Shown: one piece after another, positions 1 through 10,765 of the stretch | Numbering within the stretch: the stretch's first letter is position 1 | How the letters are laid out: the number at the start of each line of letters is the position of its first letter | Source of the DNA: Atrina japonica | Lineage: Eukaryota; Mollusca; Bivalvia; Pterioida; Pinnidae | Reading direction: 5' to 3' | Assembly (NCBI GenBank): GCA_030159075.1 | Contig: BROG01000028.1 | Coordinates: 1,092,501-1,156,500, forward strand | DNA: 64,000 nt | Program-made: the position numbers and the translations under genes | The notes under the pieces: model-generated | Databases searched by the model: none | Told to the model about the DNA's origin: nothing | Seen by the model: the letters and a program-made list of their open reading frames with translations, nothing else

Positions 1-323
1 GGGCGTTAATTGACACCTCCAGGTGTGTTGTGACTGTCAAAGCATCGTGTATTGCGCCATGTTGTTCATTAGATCTCGAATTGTCCCACAAGAATTATCT
101 ACGAGTTATCTCCCTTCCACGAGTAGTAAGTGTATAAGCAGTCATTATATGCAAGTAGGACAACTACTGGCGGATAAAATACAGCGGTCGCCGGTCGCAT
201 AAGGCAGGTGGTTGCTATATAGAGGGCAAATATATAGTAATTCTCAAGGGGCAGTCCAAATACGGTCGTTATGGACAGGAAGTCGTTATATGAGGGGGGT
301 CACTAATGCAAGTTTGACTGTAT
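1..323. repeat. Decayed TIR-element fragment at window edge
   Basis: The right end (about 300-322) reads CACTAATGCAAGTTTGACTG then TA. This matches the terminus of the M2-type TIR elements found at 20.4, 49.5 and 51.4 kb. The interior is a run of diverged phrases typical of these elements (GGCAGGTGGTTGCTATATAGAGG). The left end is outside the window or too decayed to place. Confidence 0.4.
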
Positions 324-599
324 ATGTGTGTGTAAAAGTTAAATAAAAACAAAAGAGTATTCTTTGATTGCTCTTAATTCATAAAGGCATAGTTTAATAT
401 ACTAAACGCGTGTTTGAGTACTCAATTAGTTAAATATCGCATTTTATTCGCCTTATTGGCCACAGCACGCTTTTCTGGAGTTTCGAGCCTAAGCGACACA
501 TGGTTAGTAACTGATTAGAATTTCTTGCATTTATTGACAACATTCAATGTATTGAAACAGAAAAACATTAGTTTTTAGAATAAAATTTTGATTGAGACA

Positions 600-1570
600 T
601 GCCTTGCATGATTGAAAATGATCGTTTGCGTGCTATTGCGATGCTGGAAGCTGGGATGCCTCAAAGCAGTGTACGTGGCAAGGCAGTTTGGAGGTCATAT
701 TAACAGTTTAAATGCTTTAAGGAGACAATATCAGCAAACTGGCACTGTTCGGGACCGCCCATGATCAGGACGCTTGCATGTGACATCACGTCGGCAAGAT
801 ACGTATATATGGACGTCACATTTGTGTAATTGATTCCAATTGGCTTCTTTGACCACTAGAAGCATCCTTGGGCATCGACAGATATGTCCTCTTACCATAA
901 GGAACAAATTGCAAGAGGCCAACATCCATTCCTGACATCCTGCTATCCATCCTGTTCTGCTCTGACGTCACTGTCTTGCAAGATTAGCGTGGTGTAGGAG
1001 GCATTGTCATTTCAATAACAGAGATTGGTTGGAAGTTCTGTTTACGGACTGTTTGCTGGAGAACAGTACATTGATGCCTATGTTATTCAGTGCCACCAAT
1101 TCGGCGGGGGAGCATTATGGTCTGGGGTGGAATTACAACACATGGAAGGACCCCTTTGGTGATAGTGGAGGGCAATGTAACAGGTGTACACTACCGTGAC
1201 AAGATTGTATGCCAGCATGTTATTCATTCATTCACAACAACCAGCGTAAGGTCATTCTGGAGCAGGACCATGCACAACCGCACACCAAATGCGTTGTTAG
1301 TGGCTATCTACAGCAACAAAACGTGAATGTGCTACCCTGGTCTATGATGTCACGCGATTTATCGCCTATAGATTTTGTTTGTGATGAAATTGAACTACGT
1401 CTACATCAAGAGCCAAACTCCCTTGCTACATTAGACACTTTGCGTTGTTCTTTCTTGCCCATATGGCGGAACATTCCCCATGCATTTCTGCATAACTTGA
1501 TTTGTTCATTGTGTCCTAGGTGTGAAGAATGCGTTGGCGCAAATGGCGGTCATACATGCTATAAAACTTT
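600..1570 (+). pseudogene. Tc1/mariner-family transposase relic
   Basis: Conceptual translation, read across frames, gives the order expected for a Tc1-type transposase. It begins with an N-terminal helix-turn-helix stretch (RLRAIAMLEAGMPQSSV, then ARQFGGHINSLNALRRQYQQ), followed by LFTD near 1041-1052, MVWGGIT near 1118-1138, EQDHAQPHT near 1260-1286, and SRDLSPIDFVCDEIELRL near 1350-1403. It ends in a degenerate GGHT motif near 1545. It is inactive: the frame changes near 675 and again near 1215-1245, there are several in-frame stops (for example near 762 and 833), and part of the region after the first catalytic Asp is missing. Where the family normally has the third acidic residue (LSPIE) this copy has Asp. 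It has no role for the host that I can see. Terminal inverted repeats were not identified, so the element boundaries are approximate. Confidence 0.85.
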
Positions 1571-1747
1571 TGAAACTTTTTTGCATCCCCTTTACATGTA
1601 CTTTCAGTGGCTGTTTGTATCAACCATAATGGACATAATCTGTGATTTGATGTTTGAATTGAAAGACAATGCATTATATTAAATAATGATATACGTAATG
1701 CAACATAATATTTTGTATGTGAATCTATAAAGGAAATTACTAAACTA

Positions 1748-1890
1748 CAGAGAGAGAGAGAGAGACAGAGACAGACAGACAGACAGAGTGAGAGAGACAG
1801 ACAGAGAGAGACAGACAGAGAGAGTGAGAGAGACAGACAGAGAGACAGACAGAGACAGACAAACAGAGAGAGACTAAGAGAGATAGATTT
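1748..1890. repeat. GA/GACA simple repeat
   Basis: Purine-rich microsatellite of GA dinucleotides mixed with GACA and GACAGACA units. It lies just downstream of the transposase relic. The open frame on the opposite strand (Ser/Leu/Cys-rich) is a by-product of the repeat. Confidence 0.9.
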
Positions 1891-2276
1891 TGTAATGATC
1901 ATTAAATTGATGGAATGATTGATAGAGATAGATATATAGATAGGTAGGTCAACAGGTGAGATAAATAGAATATGTTGACTTTTTGATGACAATTTTTCAG
2001 ATAAGCATAAACATCTAGTTGTAAATACAAATTTACATCACCAAATTTTATTTAAATTTACACATTCATTTGCATTTGAAATGATAAGTTCATATCAAGA
2101 TCATAATTAAAATTAAATTTCACAGCAATATGTTAATGAAATGTTAAATTAAACAATCCATTTGTATTTGATAAAGAGTATTGAGTGTTGTAGTCTACTA
2201 TATAGAACACTTCTCTGGTCTCTTCATTTTAATGAGATTTTAAAAGTGATGTACAACCTTTGGTAAACATGAATGT

Positions 2277-2368
2277 TTAACTTATCAACCCCTAGAAAAG
2301 CAATGGACTCTTCTGTAAATCAATAACTTAGACAAGTCCAAATGTGTCTTAAGGGGTGAATGAGTTAA
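2277..2368 (+). mobile_element. M1 MITE (TTAA-bounded, about 90 bp)
   Basis: First of at least 13 copies in this window. Consensus ends are TTAACTCATCAACCCCT and AGGGGTGAATGAGTTAA, an inverted-repeat pair. The centre reads CAATGGACTCTTCTGTAAAT then CTTAGAC.AGTCCAAATGTG. It is non-coding. The TTAA at both ends is probably the duplicated target (see the nested copy at 49.5 kb), which is the piggyBac-superfamily signature; that assignment is inference. Confidence 0.8.
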
Positions 2369-2427
2369 AGGATCTTCACAGCATTGGGATATGTTCATAG
2401 CACAGATAAACATTAGTTGAACATCAT

Positions 2428-3568
2428 ATACACATCACATACACACACCACATACACACATCACATACACACATCACATACACGCATCACATACATGCAT
2501 CACATACACACATCACATACATGCATCACATACACACATCACATACACACATCACATACACACATCACAAACACACACCACATACATACATCACATACAC
2601 ACATCACATACACACATCACATACACACATATCACATACACACATCACATACACACATCACATACACACATCACATACACACATCACACACACATCACAT
2701 ACACACATCACATACACATACCACATACATACACCACATACACACATCACATACACACACCACATACACACATCACATATATCACATACACACATCACTT
2801 ACAAACATCAGGTACATACACCACATACACATATCACATACATCACATACACACATCACTTACACACACCACATACACACATCACTTACAAACATCACAT
2901 ACACACATCACATACACACACCACATACACACATCACATATATACATCACATATAAACATCACATATAAACATCACATACACACACCACATACAAACATC
3001 ACTTCAAACATCACACACACATAGCACATATAAACATCACATACACATATCACATACACACATCACATACATACATCACATACAAACATCACTTCAAACA
3101 TCACATACACACTGCACATATTAACAATACATATAAACATCACATACACACAGCACATACAGACATCACTTATAAACATCATATACAATCACATACACAC
3201 CACATACACACATCACATATACACACCACATACATACATCACATACATACATCACATCACATACACATGCATCACATACAAACATCACATACACACATCA
3301 CATACACACATCACATACAAATACACATCCCACATACACATCACCTACCATACATACATCACATACACATCAAATACCATACATACATCACATACACACA
3401 TCCCATACATATCACATACACATCATATGCCATACATACATCACATACACACATCACACACATACATACATACACCACATACATACATCACATACACATC
3501 AAATACCATACATATATTACATACACACATCACATACAAACATCACATACACACATCAGACAATCATC
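2428..3568. repeat. 13-bp tandem array (TCACATACACACA)
   Basis: About 1.1 kb of a 13-bp unit, TCACATACACACA, with frequent point variants and indels (ACAAACATCA, ACATACACC), becoming more irregular after about 2,950. The unit length is not a multiple of three and contains no stop codon, so several frames stay open and give His/Thr-rich artefact peptides. I see no coding signal. Confidence 0.95.
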
Positions 3569-3570
3569 AT

Positions 3571-3794
3571 ACAGGGCTTGACAATAAAAATTTCAACTTG
3601 TCTCACCGGACAAATGGTATTGAAATCTACTTGTCTGAATTTAAAATCAAATGTACATAGTTTATTCTTAAAAAGTATAATTCTTATTGAATTTTTTTTT
3701 TTTTTCAACAGCCATGTGAAAAGTAACATTTACATGTCCAAAGGCAAAATGGACTTGTCACAGACAACCGGATGAACCTGATTGTTAAGCCCTG
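3571..3794. mobile_element. Small TIR element (CAGGGCTTGACAA ends)
   Basis: Left end CAGGGCTTGACAATAA and right end TTGTTAAGCCCTG are inverted repeats enclosing about 220 bp of non-coding AT-rich DNA with a poly-T run. Internal ACTTGTC phrases recur symmetrically (CAACTTGTCTCACCGGAC and GGACTTGTCACAGACAACCGG). The terminus resembles hAT-type MITE ends; a clean target duplication was not found. Confidence 0.6.
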
Positions 3795-4542
3795 TCATAT
3801 GAGTCAAAAGTTATTTGTGGGATGTCAAATTATATTTAGGTCTGAGTGAAAGTTACCAAATTAGAAACTCCGAAAATATGCCTACTAAGAGTGTAAGATT
3901 TTCCAACCTGATTCCTAGAATTCTGCCACCAAATGCTTAACCCATTGCCTAAGATTTTCTTGGAAAGTGTTACTTTGAATGCCCAGTGTTTATTTCATTT
4001 GACAGTTACCTGTAGTGGTATTAATCACGCATGTAGTCACTTCATGGTTAAAGTAATTTCTAGTGTTAGATGAATATTTTACTCTTACTTTTAGGCCTAC
4101 ACACAAAACTTTCAACTTTGTACACTTAGTTTTATTGTAAGAATCCACTGTCGTTAACATATAATATATACATGTGTAAAATGTGAATTTCTCTTCCAAG
4201 CACCACCATTTTTAAATAATGTCTGAGCCCCCCAGTTTTTCTGTCCCAATTAGAAGTTGTATTTGTTCTTTAGTTTTGTCAAGGATTATAGTATAATTAT
4301 ACCCCCACAAACTAAGTTTTGGTGATATAATGGAATAAGGTTGTCTGTTTGTCTTTCTCTCTGTCTGTAGACACAGAATTTATACCTCCTACTTTCCCAG
4401 GTTTATGTATGGCTGTCTGTCTGTAGACACAGAATTTGTGCCTCCCACTTCTCCCAGGTTTATGTATGGATTTTGATGAAATTTTGTACACATATAACAT
4501 GTAATATGATCTTGTGTCTATGAGAAAACCATCTTGTTTAAC
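3795..4542. other. Unannotated AT-rich stretch
   Basis: No convincing gene. It contains a short imperfect duplication near 4,365-4,470, where CTGTCTGTAGACACAGAATT followed by CCTCC.ACTT.CCCAGGTTTA occurs twice, about 68 bp apart. Confidence 0.5.
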
Positions 4543-4612
4543 AGAGTGGTCTGATAAGGCAGGTGATCTTTCATGAGAGTGGTCTCTCAAGCACATGTTC
4601 AACTGTAACTGT
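4543..4612. mobile_element. M3-type MITE fragment
   Basis: A short block with AGGTGATCTTTCATGAGAG and GTGGTCTCTCAAGCAC, matching the internal and terminal phrases of M3 elements (best copy at 37.7 kb). Confidence 0.45.
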
Positions 4613-4716
4613 ATCCTGTGTACCTGTATCATAAAACTACCAATATCAATACTAGCCCTAAACATATTTTTTGTCATTAACATATACATTTGGATGACTT
4701 GTTATTCAGTCATAAT

Positions 4717-4899
4717 TACAGTGAAACTTGTATATAAAGACCTTCTAAAGACACAAGAAAACCAGTCTTTATAGGGAGGTGGTCTTTTTATACAGAAGTT
4801 GATTTGTAGACAAATGGTACTATTGGGAACAGCAAAAATCGATCTTTGTGGTCAGGTGGTCTTTATACACAGGTGATTGCTAAAGCAGGTTTTACTCTA
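4717..4899 (+). mobile_element. M4 MITE (TACAGT ends, TATAAAGACC core)
   Basis: Left end TACAGTGAAACTTGTATATA; right end GCAGGTTTTACTCTA (TACTGTA-like) is its inverted partner. The interior repeats GGTCTTTATA and TATAAAGACC in opposite orientations, so it can fold into a long hairpin. The same element is at 52.0 kb (same strand), 30.7 kb, and 6.1 kb (reverse). Confidence 0.75.
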
Positions 4900-5484
4900 T
4901 ATCCCTGTATGAAATGTACAGTTTATATTTCCATGTGGTAGACATAAGGTACTTACAATCCAAGGTCATCTGAAAAGTGACCAAATGAAAAGGTAATTTC
5001 TTCCCTGTTATTAACCTATGGGCAGCAATACAAGTTAATACTATAATGCTAATTTTATTCCTGGAGATCTAGCTGCTACTTTAAATGACTGTGTATATCT
5101 TAGCAGTGTTTGAAGAAATAGGTAATATTACTTAAACAGCCATAACATCATGTAGTATAGTAATTCTGTGTTAGGCCTTGACTAAACAGAAACTTAGACA
5201 GCAAAGGATTTGAATTCTTTGTCCAGTTATTGTCACATTCAAAGGTGTTTCTTCAGAAGATAAGATTAATTCTGCAGGTAAATACAGGTACTGTTATATG
5301 ACAGGTGTTGACAGCTTACCTTAATTCATCATCTGTATTTCGTTAAAGTGTGTAAGTGTTATACTTTTGATTTCTGGCTCAAACATACAGGTAGACACCA
5401 AGGTATGAGGTATGTTATTTTCAGATTTTATCGTCATTTATAAATGTAGATTAGGAAACAAAATGAAATATATATATTCATATA
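4900..5484. other. Unannotated intergenic or intronic DNA
   Basis: AT-rich single-copy-looking sequence with no open frame of note and no repeat family recognised. Confidence 0.4.
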
Positions 5485-5486
5485 AA

Positions 5487-5582
5487 GTGGAACCTGTCGT
5501 GAGAGACCACCCCAGCTGCCACTGAAATGTGGTCTCTCAAGACATTTGGTGTCTCAAAAAGAGGTTTTATCTGAAGGATTAG
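5487..5582 (+). mobile_element. M3 MITE fragment
   Basis: Starts AGTGGAACCTGTCGTGAGAG and contains ACTGAAATGTGGTCTCTCAA and GAGGTTTTATCTGAAGGAT, all shared with the copies at 21.1 and 37.7 kb. The 3' terminus is missing; it abuts an M2 element. Confidence 0.65.
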
Positions 5583-5745
5583 TCTATATAGGACACTCAA
5601 GAGAAAAGCCAAAAGTAGCTGTTGTAGACAAGTTGTCTTTATTAAGGGGTTTATTCATGATAAAAAAAGTTAACAAAAAGTATTTTTTAATGGCCTAAGC
5701 AGGTGACCTTTATACAAAGGTGACCTTTAATGCAAATTTGACTGT
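5583..5745 (-). mobile_element. M2 MITE, reverse copy
   Basis: Matches the 19.1-kb copy: GACAAGTTGTCTTTATTAAG, GGTTTATTCATGATAAAAAA, then GACCTTTAATGCAAATTTGA as the terminus. The outer left end is fused to the M3 fragment. Confidence 0.6.
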
Positions 5746-5884
5746 TTTCAGAAACATATTGCTAATTTCTATCTACACACAAAGTTCAGCTATACCTTTT
5801 TGTTGGCAACTTAAAATAATGTCTCCGACTCCATACACTATAGAAAGGACTGATCTATCATGCTATCATTTATAAAGGGTAAAA

Positions 5885-6085
5885 TACAGTAAACTCCGTA
5901 TAACCTGGCAGGATAGAGTCTAATGAACACATTGCTGACCTGGATGAGTTGAAATTTTAGGTAATAAAGCAAAACGACATTAAAAATACACTTGCAAGAG
6001 CAATTGTCCCTACTTGTCACCGTCATACCCACGAATATCCATGAGGAATAAAGCATTTTTCCCCATGATACTTGTCATAACCTTG
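5885..6085 (-). mobile_element. M5 MITE, partial reverse copy
   Basis: Begins TACAGTAAACTCCGTATAAC and is the reverse complement of the 3' half of the elements at 9.0 and 48.2 kb (shared phrases include GACCTGGATGAGTTGAAATT and GAGGAATAAAGC). The distal part is lost. Confidence 0.65.
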
Positions 6086-6144
6086 CATGCATCTATTTAC
6101 AGGACATGTCTAATTACCAGACATTGTTATGTTTGTACAATGAA

Positions 6145-6297
6145 TACTGCTTTAGGGACCACCTGTGTATAAAGACCACCTGGTCCCCAATAGTACCATT
6201 TGTATACAAATCAACCTCTATATAAAGACCACCTTCCTAAAAAGATTGGTTTTGGTACATGTCCCTAAGGGGGTCTTTATGTACAAAACTCACTGTA
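6145..6297 (-). mobile_element. M4 MITE, reverse copy
   Basis: Contains GGGACCACCTGTGTATAAAG, CAATAGTACCATTTGTATAC and ends AAACTCACTGTA. It is the reverse complement of the 4.7-kb element. Confidence 0.7.
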
Positions 6298-6773
6298 ATG
6301 AAAAACTAAGTCAAGGGCAGAAACACCACTAAGTTCTTTTGAATCTCATATTCACAAAGAAAAAAAAACACTCGTCATATTCTCTTGGTATTAAGAATAG
6401 CTTGTATTTAGATGACTATTTCGAAATGCAACAGGATATATGTTAGTGAATATCTGTCCTATATTAACCTAAAAACACATTATTTTCAATCAGAGCAATT
6501 TTAACTTTGTTGCAGTAATACATGTACATAAATAATGAGTCACATTTTGTTCATTCAAAACCCAAATGAAACTTTACCTTTTAGAAAAAAATATTGAAAT
6601 AAATTTAAATGTCTAACATGTTTGAATACAACACATATGTATGTTCTGAAACTGTATATTTAGAGTTCTTAACAGCGTACCCGATAAACTCTCTGAAAAG
6701 ACAAAACAAATATGACAGGTGCAAGGAATAATGGATAAAAAGTTTTAAAACATATTGTCTAGACATCCTACTT
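6298..6773. other. Unannotated AT-rich stretch
   Basis: No gene or repeat recognised; includes a poly-A run near 6,360. Confidence 0.4.
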
Positions 6774-6785
6774 ATATCCAGACAG

Positions 6786-7073
6786 GAGCCGGCCTGGCTC
6801 AGTCGGTAGCGCGCTCGACTCTGGATCGTGAGGTCGTGAGTTCGATTCCCGCCGGCGACAGGTTGGTTTCCTGTCTTTCGGATGAGACAGTAAAAGCTGG
6901 AGGTCCCGTGTCACAGTAGGTGTTGGCACGTTAAAGAACCCTACTGCTCAATGGCCGTAAGTGCCGAGCATAGGCCAAAATTTGAAGCCCTTCACCGGCA
7001 TTTGGTGACGTCTCCATATGAGTGAAATATTCTCGAGTGGGACGTTAAACAACAATAAACAAACAAACAAACA
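6786..7073 (+). mobile_element. SINE-A, full length, with perfect TSD
   Basis: tRNA-derived SINE, the best SINE-A copy in the window. The head has an A box (TGGCTCAGTCGGTAGC, from 6795) and a B box (GTTCGATTCCC, 6840-6850). The body continues with GCAC GTTAAAGAACCCT and CATTTGGTGACGTCTCCATA, and the tail is GACGTTAAACAACAATAAAC followed by CAAA repeats. The 12-bp sequence ATATCCAGACAG is repeated exactly at 6774-6785 and 7074-7085, which marks a LINE-mediated insertion. The head is transcribed by RNA polymerase III when active. It is not a functional tRNA gene, as the anticodon arm cannot be folded cleanly and the body continues past the acceptor. The exact TSD suggests a relatively young insertion. 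Confidence 0.92.
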
Positions 7074-7088
7074 ATATCCAGACAGAGT

Positions 7089-7247
7089 GAGCCTCCTTGG
7101 CAGAGTCATTAGAGCATCACGCTTAAACCATTAAGTCTTTCACTTCTGGTCAGCGCTAGATGGAGCCCAACTCGCGGAAGGCCAGTGGTCTCTTCCCAGG
7201 TAACTGGGTTTTTTCCTCCACTGTTGAGTGTGGCATAAAACAATATT
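7089..7247 (+). mobile_element. SINE-B, 5' and middle part
   Basis: Second tRNA-derived family. The head is GCCTCCTTGGCAGAGTCATT (a decayed form of GGCCTCTGTGGCCGAGTGGTT), followed by CTCGCGGAAGGCCAGTGGTC, CAGGTAACTGGGTTTTTTCC and the tail GTTGAGTGTGGCATAAAACA. It starts three bases after the TSD of the SINE-A copy and is cut by the hAT element that follows. Confidence 0.8.
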
Positions 7248-7255
7248 CCAAATGT

Positions 7256-8145
7256 TAGTAGTGCAACGATATACCGAACTACAATATATCATGGTATTTT
7301 ACCTTCGATACGATACACGGTACATTGATTTCATGCCACGATACACCTTCAATACTTTCCAGATTTATCCTTTCCCGGTTTTAGACTCTGTATACTCTAT
7401 TACTGGTTTACCGGTAAACAAACAACATGGTGAAAAGCAGTTCACCCACAAGGAAAACGAACGAACTTGTGCCCCCACGGCACCTTCCTCATACAAGTCG
7501 CCAATATGGGCTCACTCGGGGTTCAAAAAGATACAAATTCAGGAGGCTCAACGTAAGTTTGAAAAACTCGCACCACTTGTCTTCTTTGTAACACGGATAT
7601 ACCTTACAAAACTGATGAAACCACGAACTTGAAACGATATCATCCAAACGTAAATTATAAATTATGAATCAAATCCTAAAATTAGAATAAATCATAGATT
7701 CGCAGGGGCAAAATAGTACGTAACAATCAATGAACACAAAAATGTCAATCAATCGCTTAAGACCAAGGCTATTTCAAAAGCTATAGCGCAGTTTCTTGTG
7801 ACTTATTTATGACCTTTGAGTACTTTCAGTGATGGTTTCAGAAGATTGATTAACATTTTAAAGTATAATGTTCCTTCTCCATTATATTTCTCCACGAATG
7901 TAGTCACTAATTTATTTAACAGGATATATCTCATTTAGTTAACATTAAGAGTAATCAAACAGAATAAACAGGATACATGAAACAAAAACTTTATTTTTAG
8001 AAGTATGTGCACAGAAATGCAATGATGTCATTATTGAATTTTCAACTTAGATGTTTTATTCCTGTGTATTGTAAATGTATCGTATCGTCAGTGACAAATC
8101 GCAATACGTATCGTATCGTCATTAGATTGTATCGTTGCAGCCCTA
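7256..8145 (+). mobile_element. hAT-type DNA transposon remnant, 890 bp
   Basis: Left end TAGTAGTGCAACGAT and right end ATCGTTGCAGCCCTA are inverted repeats. Flanking 8-mers CCAAATGT (7248-7255) and CCAAATAT (8146-8153) match at 7 of 8 positions, the 8-bp duplication typical of hAT. Subterminal regions are rich in CGTATCG/CGATACG. The middle carries a short open stretch (about 7,430-7,630, + strand) with SSYKSPIWAHSGFKK, reminiscent of the first half of a BED zinc finger of hAT transposases. No catalytic domain is present, so the copy is non-autonomous. It sits inside SINE-B material and is therefore younger than it. Confidence 0.75.
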
Positions 8146-8149
8146 CCAA

Positions 8150-8300
8150 ATATTCAAATATTCCAACTTCTGGTTGAAGCCCGGCTGGGACCTAAGCTGG
8201 TCTACTTGCAGAAGGCTGGTGGTCTCTTCCTGGGTAACTGGGTTCTCTTCTCCACCATTTTCCAGATGGTTTGTTGAGTATAAATGCCTCCCAGATGTGA
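8150..8300 (+). mobile_element. SINE-B fragment
   Basis: Contains AGCCCGGCTGGGACCTAAGC, GCAGAAGGCTGGTGGTCTCT and GGGTAACTGGGTTCTCTTCT, the middle of SINE-B, followed by GTTTGTTGAGTATAAATGCC in place of the usual tail. The tRNA head is absent. It lies directly beyond the hAT element but duplicates the part left of it, so it is a second SINE-B rather than the continuation of the first. Confidence 0.7.
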
Positions 8301-8530
8301 TCTTGTCAAATTCAAATGAGAACACTGAGTGGAGATTTGTAGTTTCCTACCCATCCCCCATGTCGTTCCTATAACTTTTCTATTGTGGGTGTGTGTGTGT
8401 TGGGGGGATGAATAGGATATTACACTTGTGACTGTGAAAATTATTATTTGGTGTAGACAATTGAATATTGCAATTTAGAATTGCTTTATATAAGTGGATA
8501 CATGTATTCCATTTATGTAGAATGTGGGTA

Positions 8531-8585
8531 CAGTTGAGTCTGTCTTAAAAGACCACTCTTTGATAAATCAAGGTGTCAACCAATA
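8531..8585 (+). mobile_element. M3-like terminus
   Basis: ACAGTTGAGTCTGTCTTAAA followed by AGACCACTCTTTGATAAATC resembles an M3 end; no partner end found. Confidence 0.35.
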
Positions 8586-8632
8586 TCAAAATCAGCAGTT
8601 GTTTTAGTACATGATTATCTTGGTAATTTATA

Positions 8633-8851
8633 TTAACTCATCATCCCTCAGGTTTCATTTAGACTCGCCCAACTCTATAAATTAGCACAATCTACTGTCA
8701 TAAATCAGGGGTGAACAAGTTGATATTGCCTGTGAAATTATTTAAATTTAAATTTAAGTTTTGAAGCATACACTACTGAATTCTTTCAGTGGACTTTACC
8801 ATTCTTTGAAATGGATGATTCCAAATATGACAACAGGGGTTGACTAGTTAA
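8633..8851 (-). mobile_element. M1-long MITE, 219 bp
   Basis: TTAA at both edges; TTAACTCATCATCCCTCAGG at the left and GGGGTTGACTAGTTAA at the right. The inner block TTCTTTCAGTGGACTTTACC is the reverse complement of GGTAAAGTCCACTGGCAGAA in the 22.7-kb element, and both elements measure 219 bp. These are two copies of one longer TTAA element sharing termini with the 90-bp M1. Confidence 0.75.
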
Positions 8852-9000
8852 AGAAATATAAAAAAGAGCAATTACCTTGAATGGTTACACTAGTAAAAGT
8901 TAACGAGATGTGAAACCACAAAAGTCATGATGTCATTCCCACATGTTGTACTATGATGTCATCAAAATCTTCACTTTTACTAGTTGTTAGATTGATATAT

Positions 9001-9267
9001 TGTCCGATTCACATAAGATGGCGGGGTCGAGTAACCTTTTGATTGTCATACAGATGATTCTACTCACTTTTCGGTTATGTCAAGCTGCATGAGGAAAAGC
9101 GTTTTATTCCTCACTAAATACTATCTTCTGTACGATGACAATTAGGAACGTTTACTCTAGTCAGTGTAATTTTAATGTTATGCATTATTACCTAAAATTT
9201 CAACTCGTCCAGGTCAAGAAAGGGTTCACAGGACATCACCTCACCAGGTTATGTGGATTTTACTGTA
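9001..9267 (+). mobile_element. M5 MITE, 267 bp
   Basis: Starts TGTCCGATTCACATAAGATG and ends ACCAGGTTATGTGGATTTTACTGTA (the last part inverted in M5 reverse copies). It is closely collinear with 48,211-48,478. Shared landmarks are AGTAACCTTTTGATT, TTTTCGGTTATG.CAAGCTG, TATTACCTAAAAT and CTCGTCCAGGTCA. Non-coding. Confidence 0.8.
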
Positions 9268-10611
9268 TCAACCTACAAAGTGATTTTGGGGTTGATTTAA
9301 TGATTGAGCTAGAACAGACCATATATAATGTAGTCAGCCTATGAACAGTTAGAGTTTGTGACATTCATGTTATACAAATTAATGCTTTCTTACCACTTAT
9401 TCTTGTTATAAGTACTTTGATTTTTCCATCACTGAAGTAAATGTTTTGATAGAAATTCTAATAATATTTTAATTGTTATGTTGAACCATGCCATCAGCTA
9501 AAGTCAATTTGAATTCGGATGTAAATTGAGGTGAAATTAAACTTATTTCATAATAGCTTTCAGGAAATCAGAGACAAAAATTACTCCTCAATTCGGCCCC
9601 CACAAAAGATTTAAATAACACGTTTCAGTTAAAGGTATACCCAAACAGGTAATTAGATGATAAATGTCTGCCAGATTTAAGACAGAGGATGTGTGGGAGA
9701 CATGTGTTACCTGTTCTTGTACAGAGATGTAGAATTAATTACAGGTAATAAACTTACCTTTCATTATTATCTGACCAGAGAACTTGACTGAGCTAAAGTC
9801 GTCAATGAGTTGGTGACAGAAATTTAAGTCGACAGTCTGAAATCGGACATCTTGATCAAAGCTTGTAAAAATGTAACGTTGAAAAGAATTCCGTCTCTTA
9901 AAAGTCTTTGAAGTGTCTCTAGGAAGTGTGGTTCCTGGGGTCTGAATGAAAAAATAGTGATTAAGGTATGTTTTACATGAAGTTATTAACCTTTGTAATT
10001 TTTCACGATCATGTTAAATTGTTTCATGTGTCATTTAATTCAAACTTCATGTTTGTTCAAATTAGAGTATTATTGCCAGATAATTAATTATTTTATTAAC
10101 TGAAGAGAGGTTAAAATACATGAAACATACCTTTATGTATGAACCAGGTTAAGAAATAAATTAATTGTGAGTATGATGTGTGCAATGTGTGAGCTGATTT
10201 TGTAAGGAAATTTACTGATTTATTTGCAACTTGCAATGCAATCTGTCTTGAAAGACCAGTTCATCGCCATGGAAATATGAGCCAGTGGCTGAGAAAAGGA
10301 TCCTTAGGACATAGCCAGTGAGATGCAAGAAAACAAATTCTGTCTGACATGTTTCTCATTTTTGCAGATTTTTCACACCCGAAACAAAAGGTGTGTTTCT
10401 TATTAGTGATCATTCTCATAGTGTATCCTTTAAATTCAAAGGTACTATGCAAGATTCTGAAAACATCAAAAATTCGAGTTTTCCACCGTATTGTCCTGAG
10501 GACCCTTTTCACAGCCACTGGCTCAGTCTGTTGCAAATTTTCATTTCAAGTTTCCAATACTTCAGCTTCACTAATTTAGGATTTTAATAGTTTGTCAGGA
10601 AATTTTTGCTT
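9268..10611. other. Unannotated AT-rich stretch
   Basis: No supported gene. Around 10,240-10,540 GC content rises slightly and overlapping open frames occur on both strands (near CAGCCACTGGCTCAGTCTG and its inverse CATAGCCAGTGAGATGC, suggesting a decayed inverted-repeat element), but no protein family is recognisable. Confidence 0.35.
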
Positions 10612-10619
10612 CTGTTTAA

Positions 10620-10765
10620 TTTTCCAAACTTTTGCCCATAGATGAGAGGGCAAGTATTAAATGAAGGCAGCATTTTCAAGGTAGATAACTGAAGGCTATG
10701 GTGGGGCAAATATTTTCTGTTGTGAGGGGGCGAAAATAACCAGGGATGAAAATTTAGTATATAGA
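10620..10765 (+). mobile_element. Short TIR repeat (GGGCGAAAATAACCAGG family)
   Basis: CTTTTGCCCATAGATGAGAG, TATTTTCTGTTGTGAGGGGG and CGAAAATAACCAGGGATGAA recur in the same order at 20,685-20,902 and partly at 45,963-46,090. The ends (TTTTGCCC and GGG.GAAAAT) are inverted. Non-coding. Confidence 0.6.

Noticed and set aside
731..925. 64-codon minus-strand frame at the left edge
   Set aside because: It is the antisense shadow of the Tc1 transposase relic.
2417..3660. Overlapping His/Thr-rich open frames of up to 179 codons
   Set aside because: They are a stop-free 13-bp DNA repeat read in several frames. There is no coding context.
6786..6860. tRNA gene (A and B boxes present; also at 40,633 and 57,963)
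   Set aside because: The boxes belong to tRNA-derived SINE heads that continue into SINE bodies with target duplications; no proper acceptor stem closure was seen.
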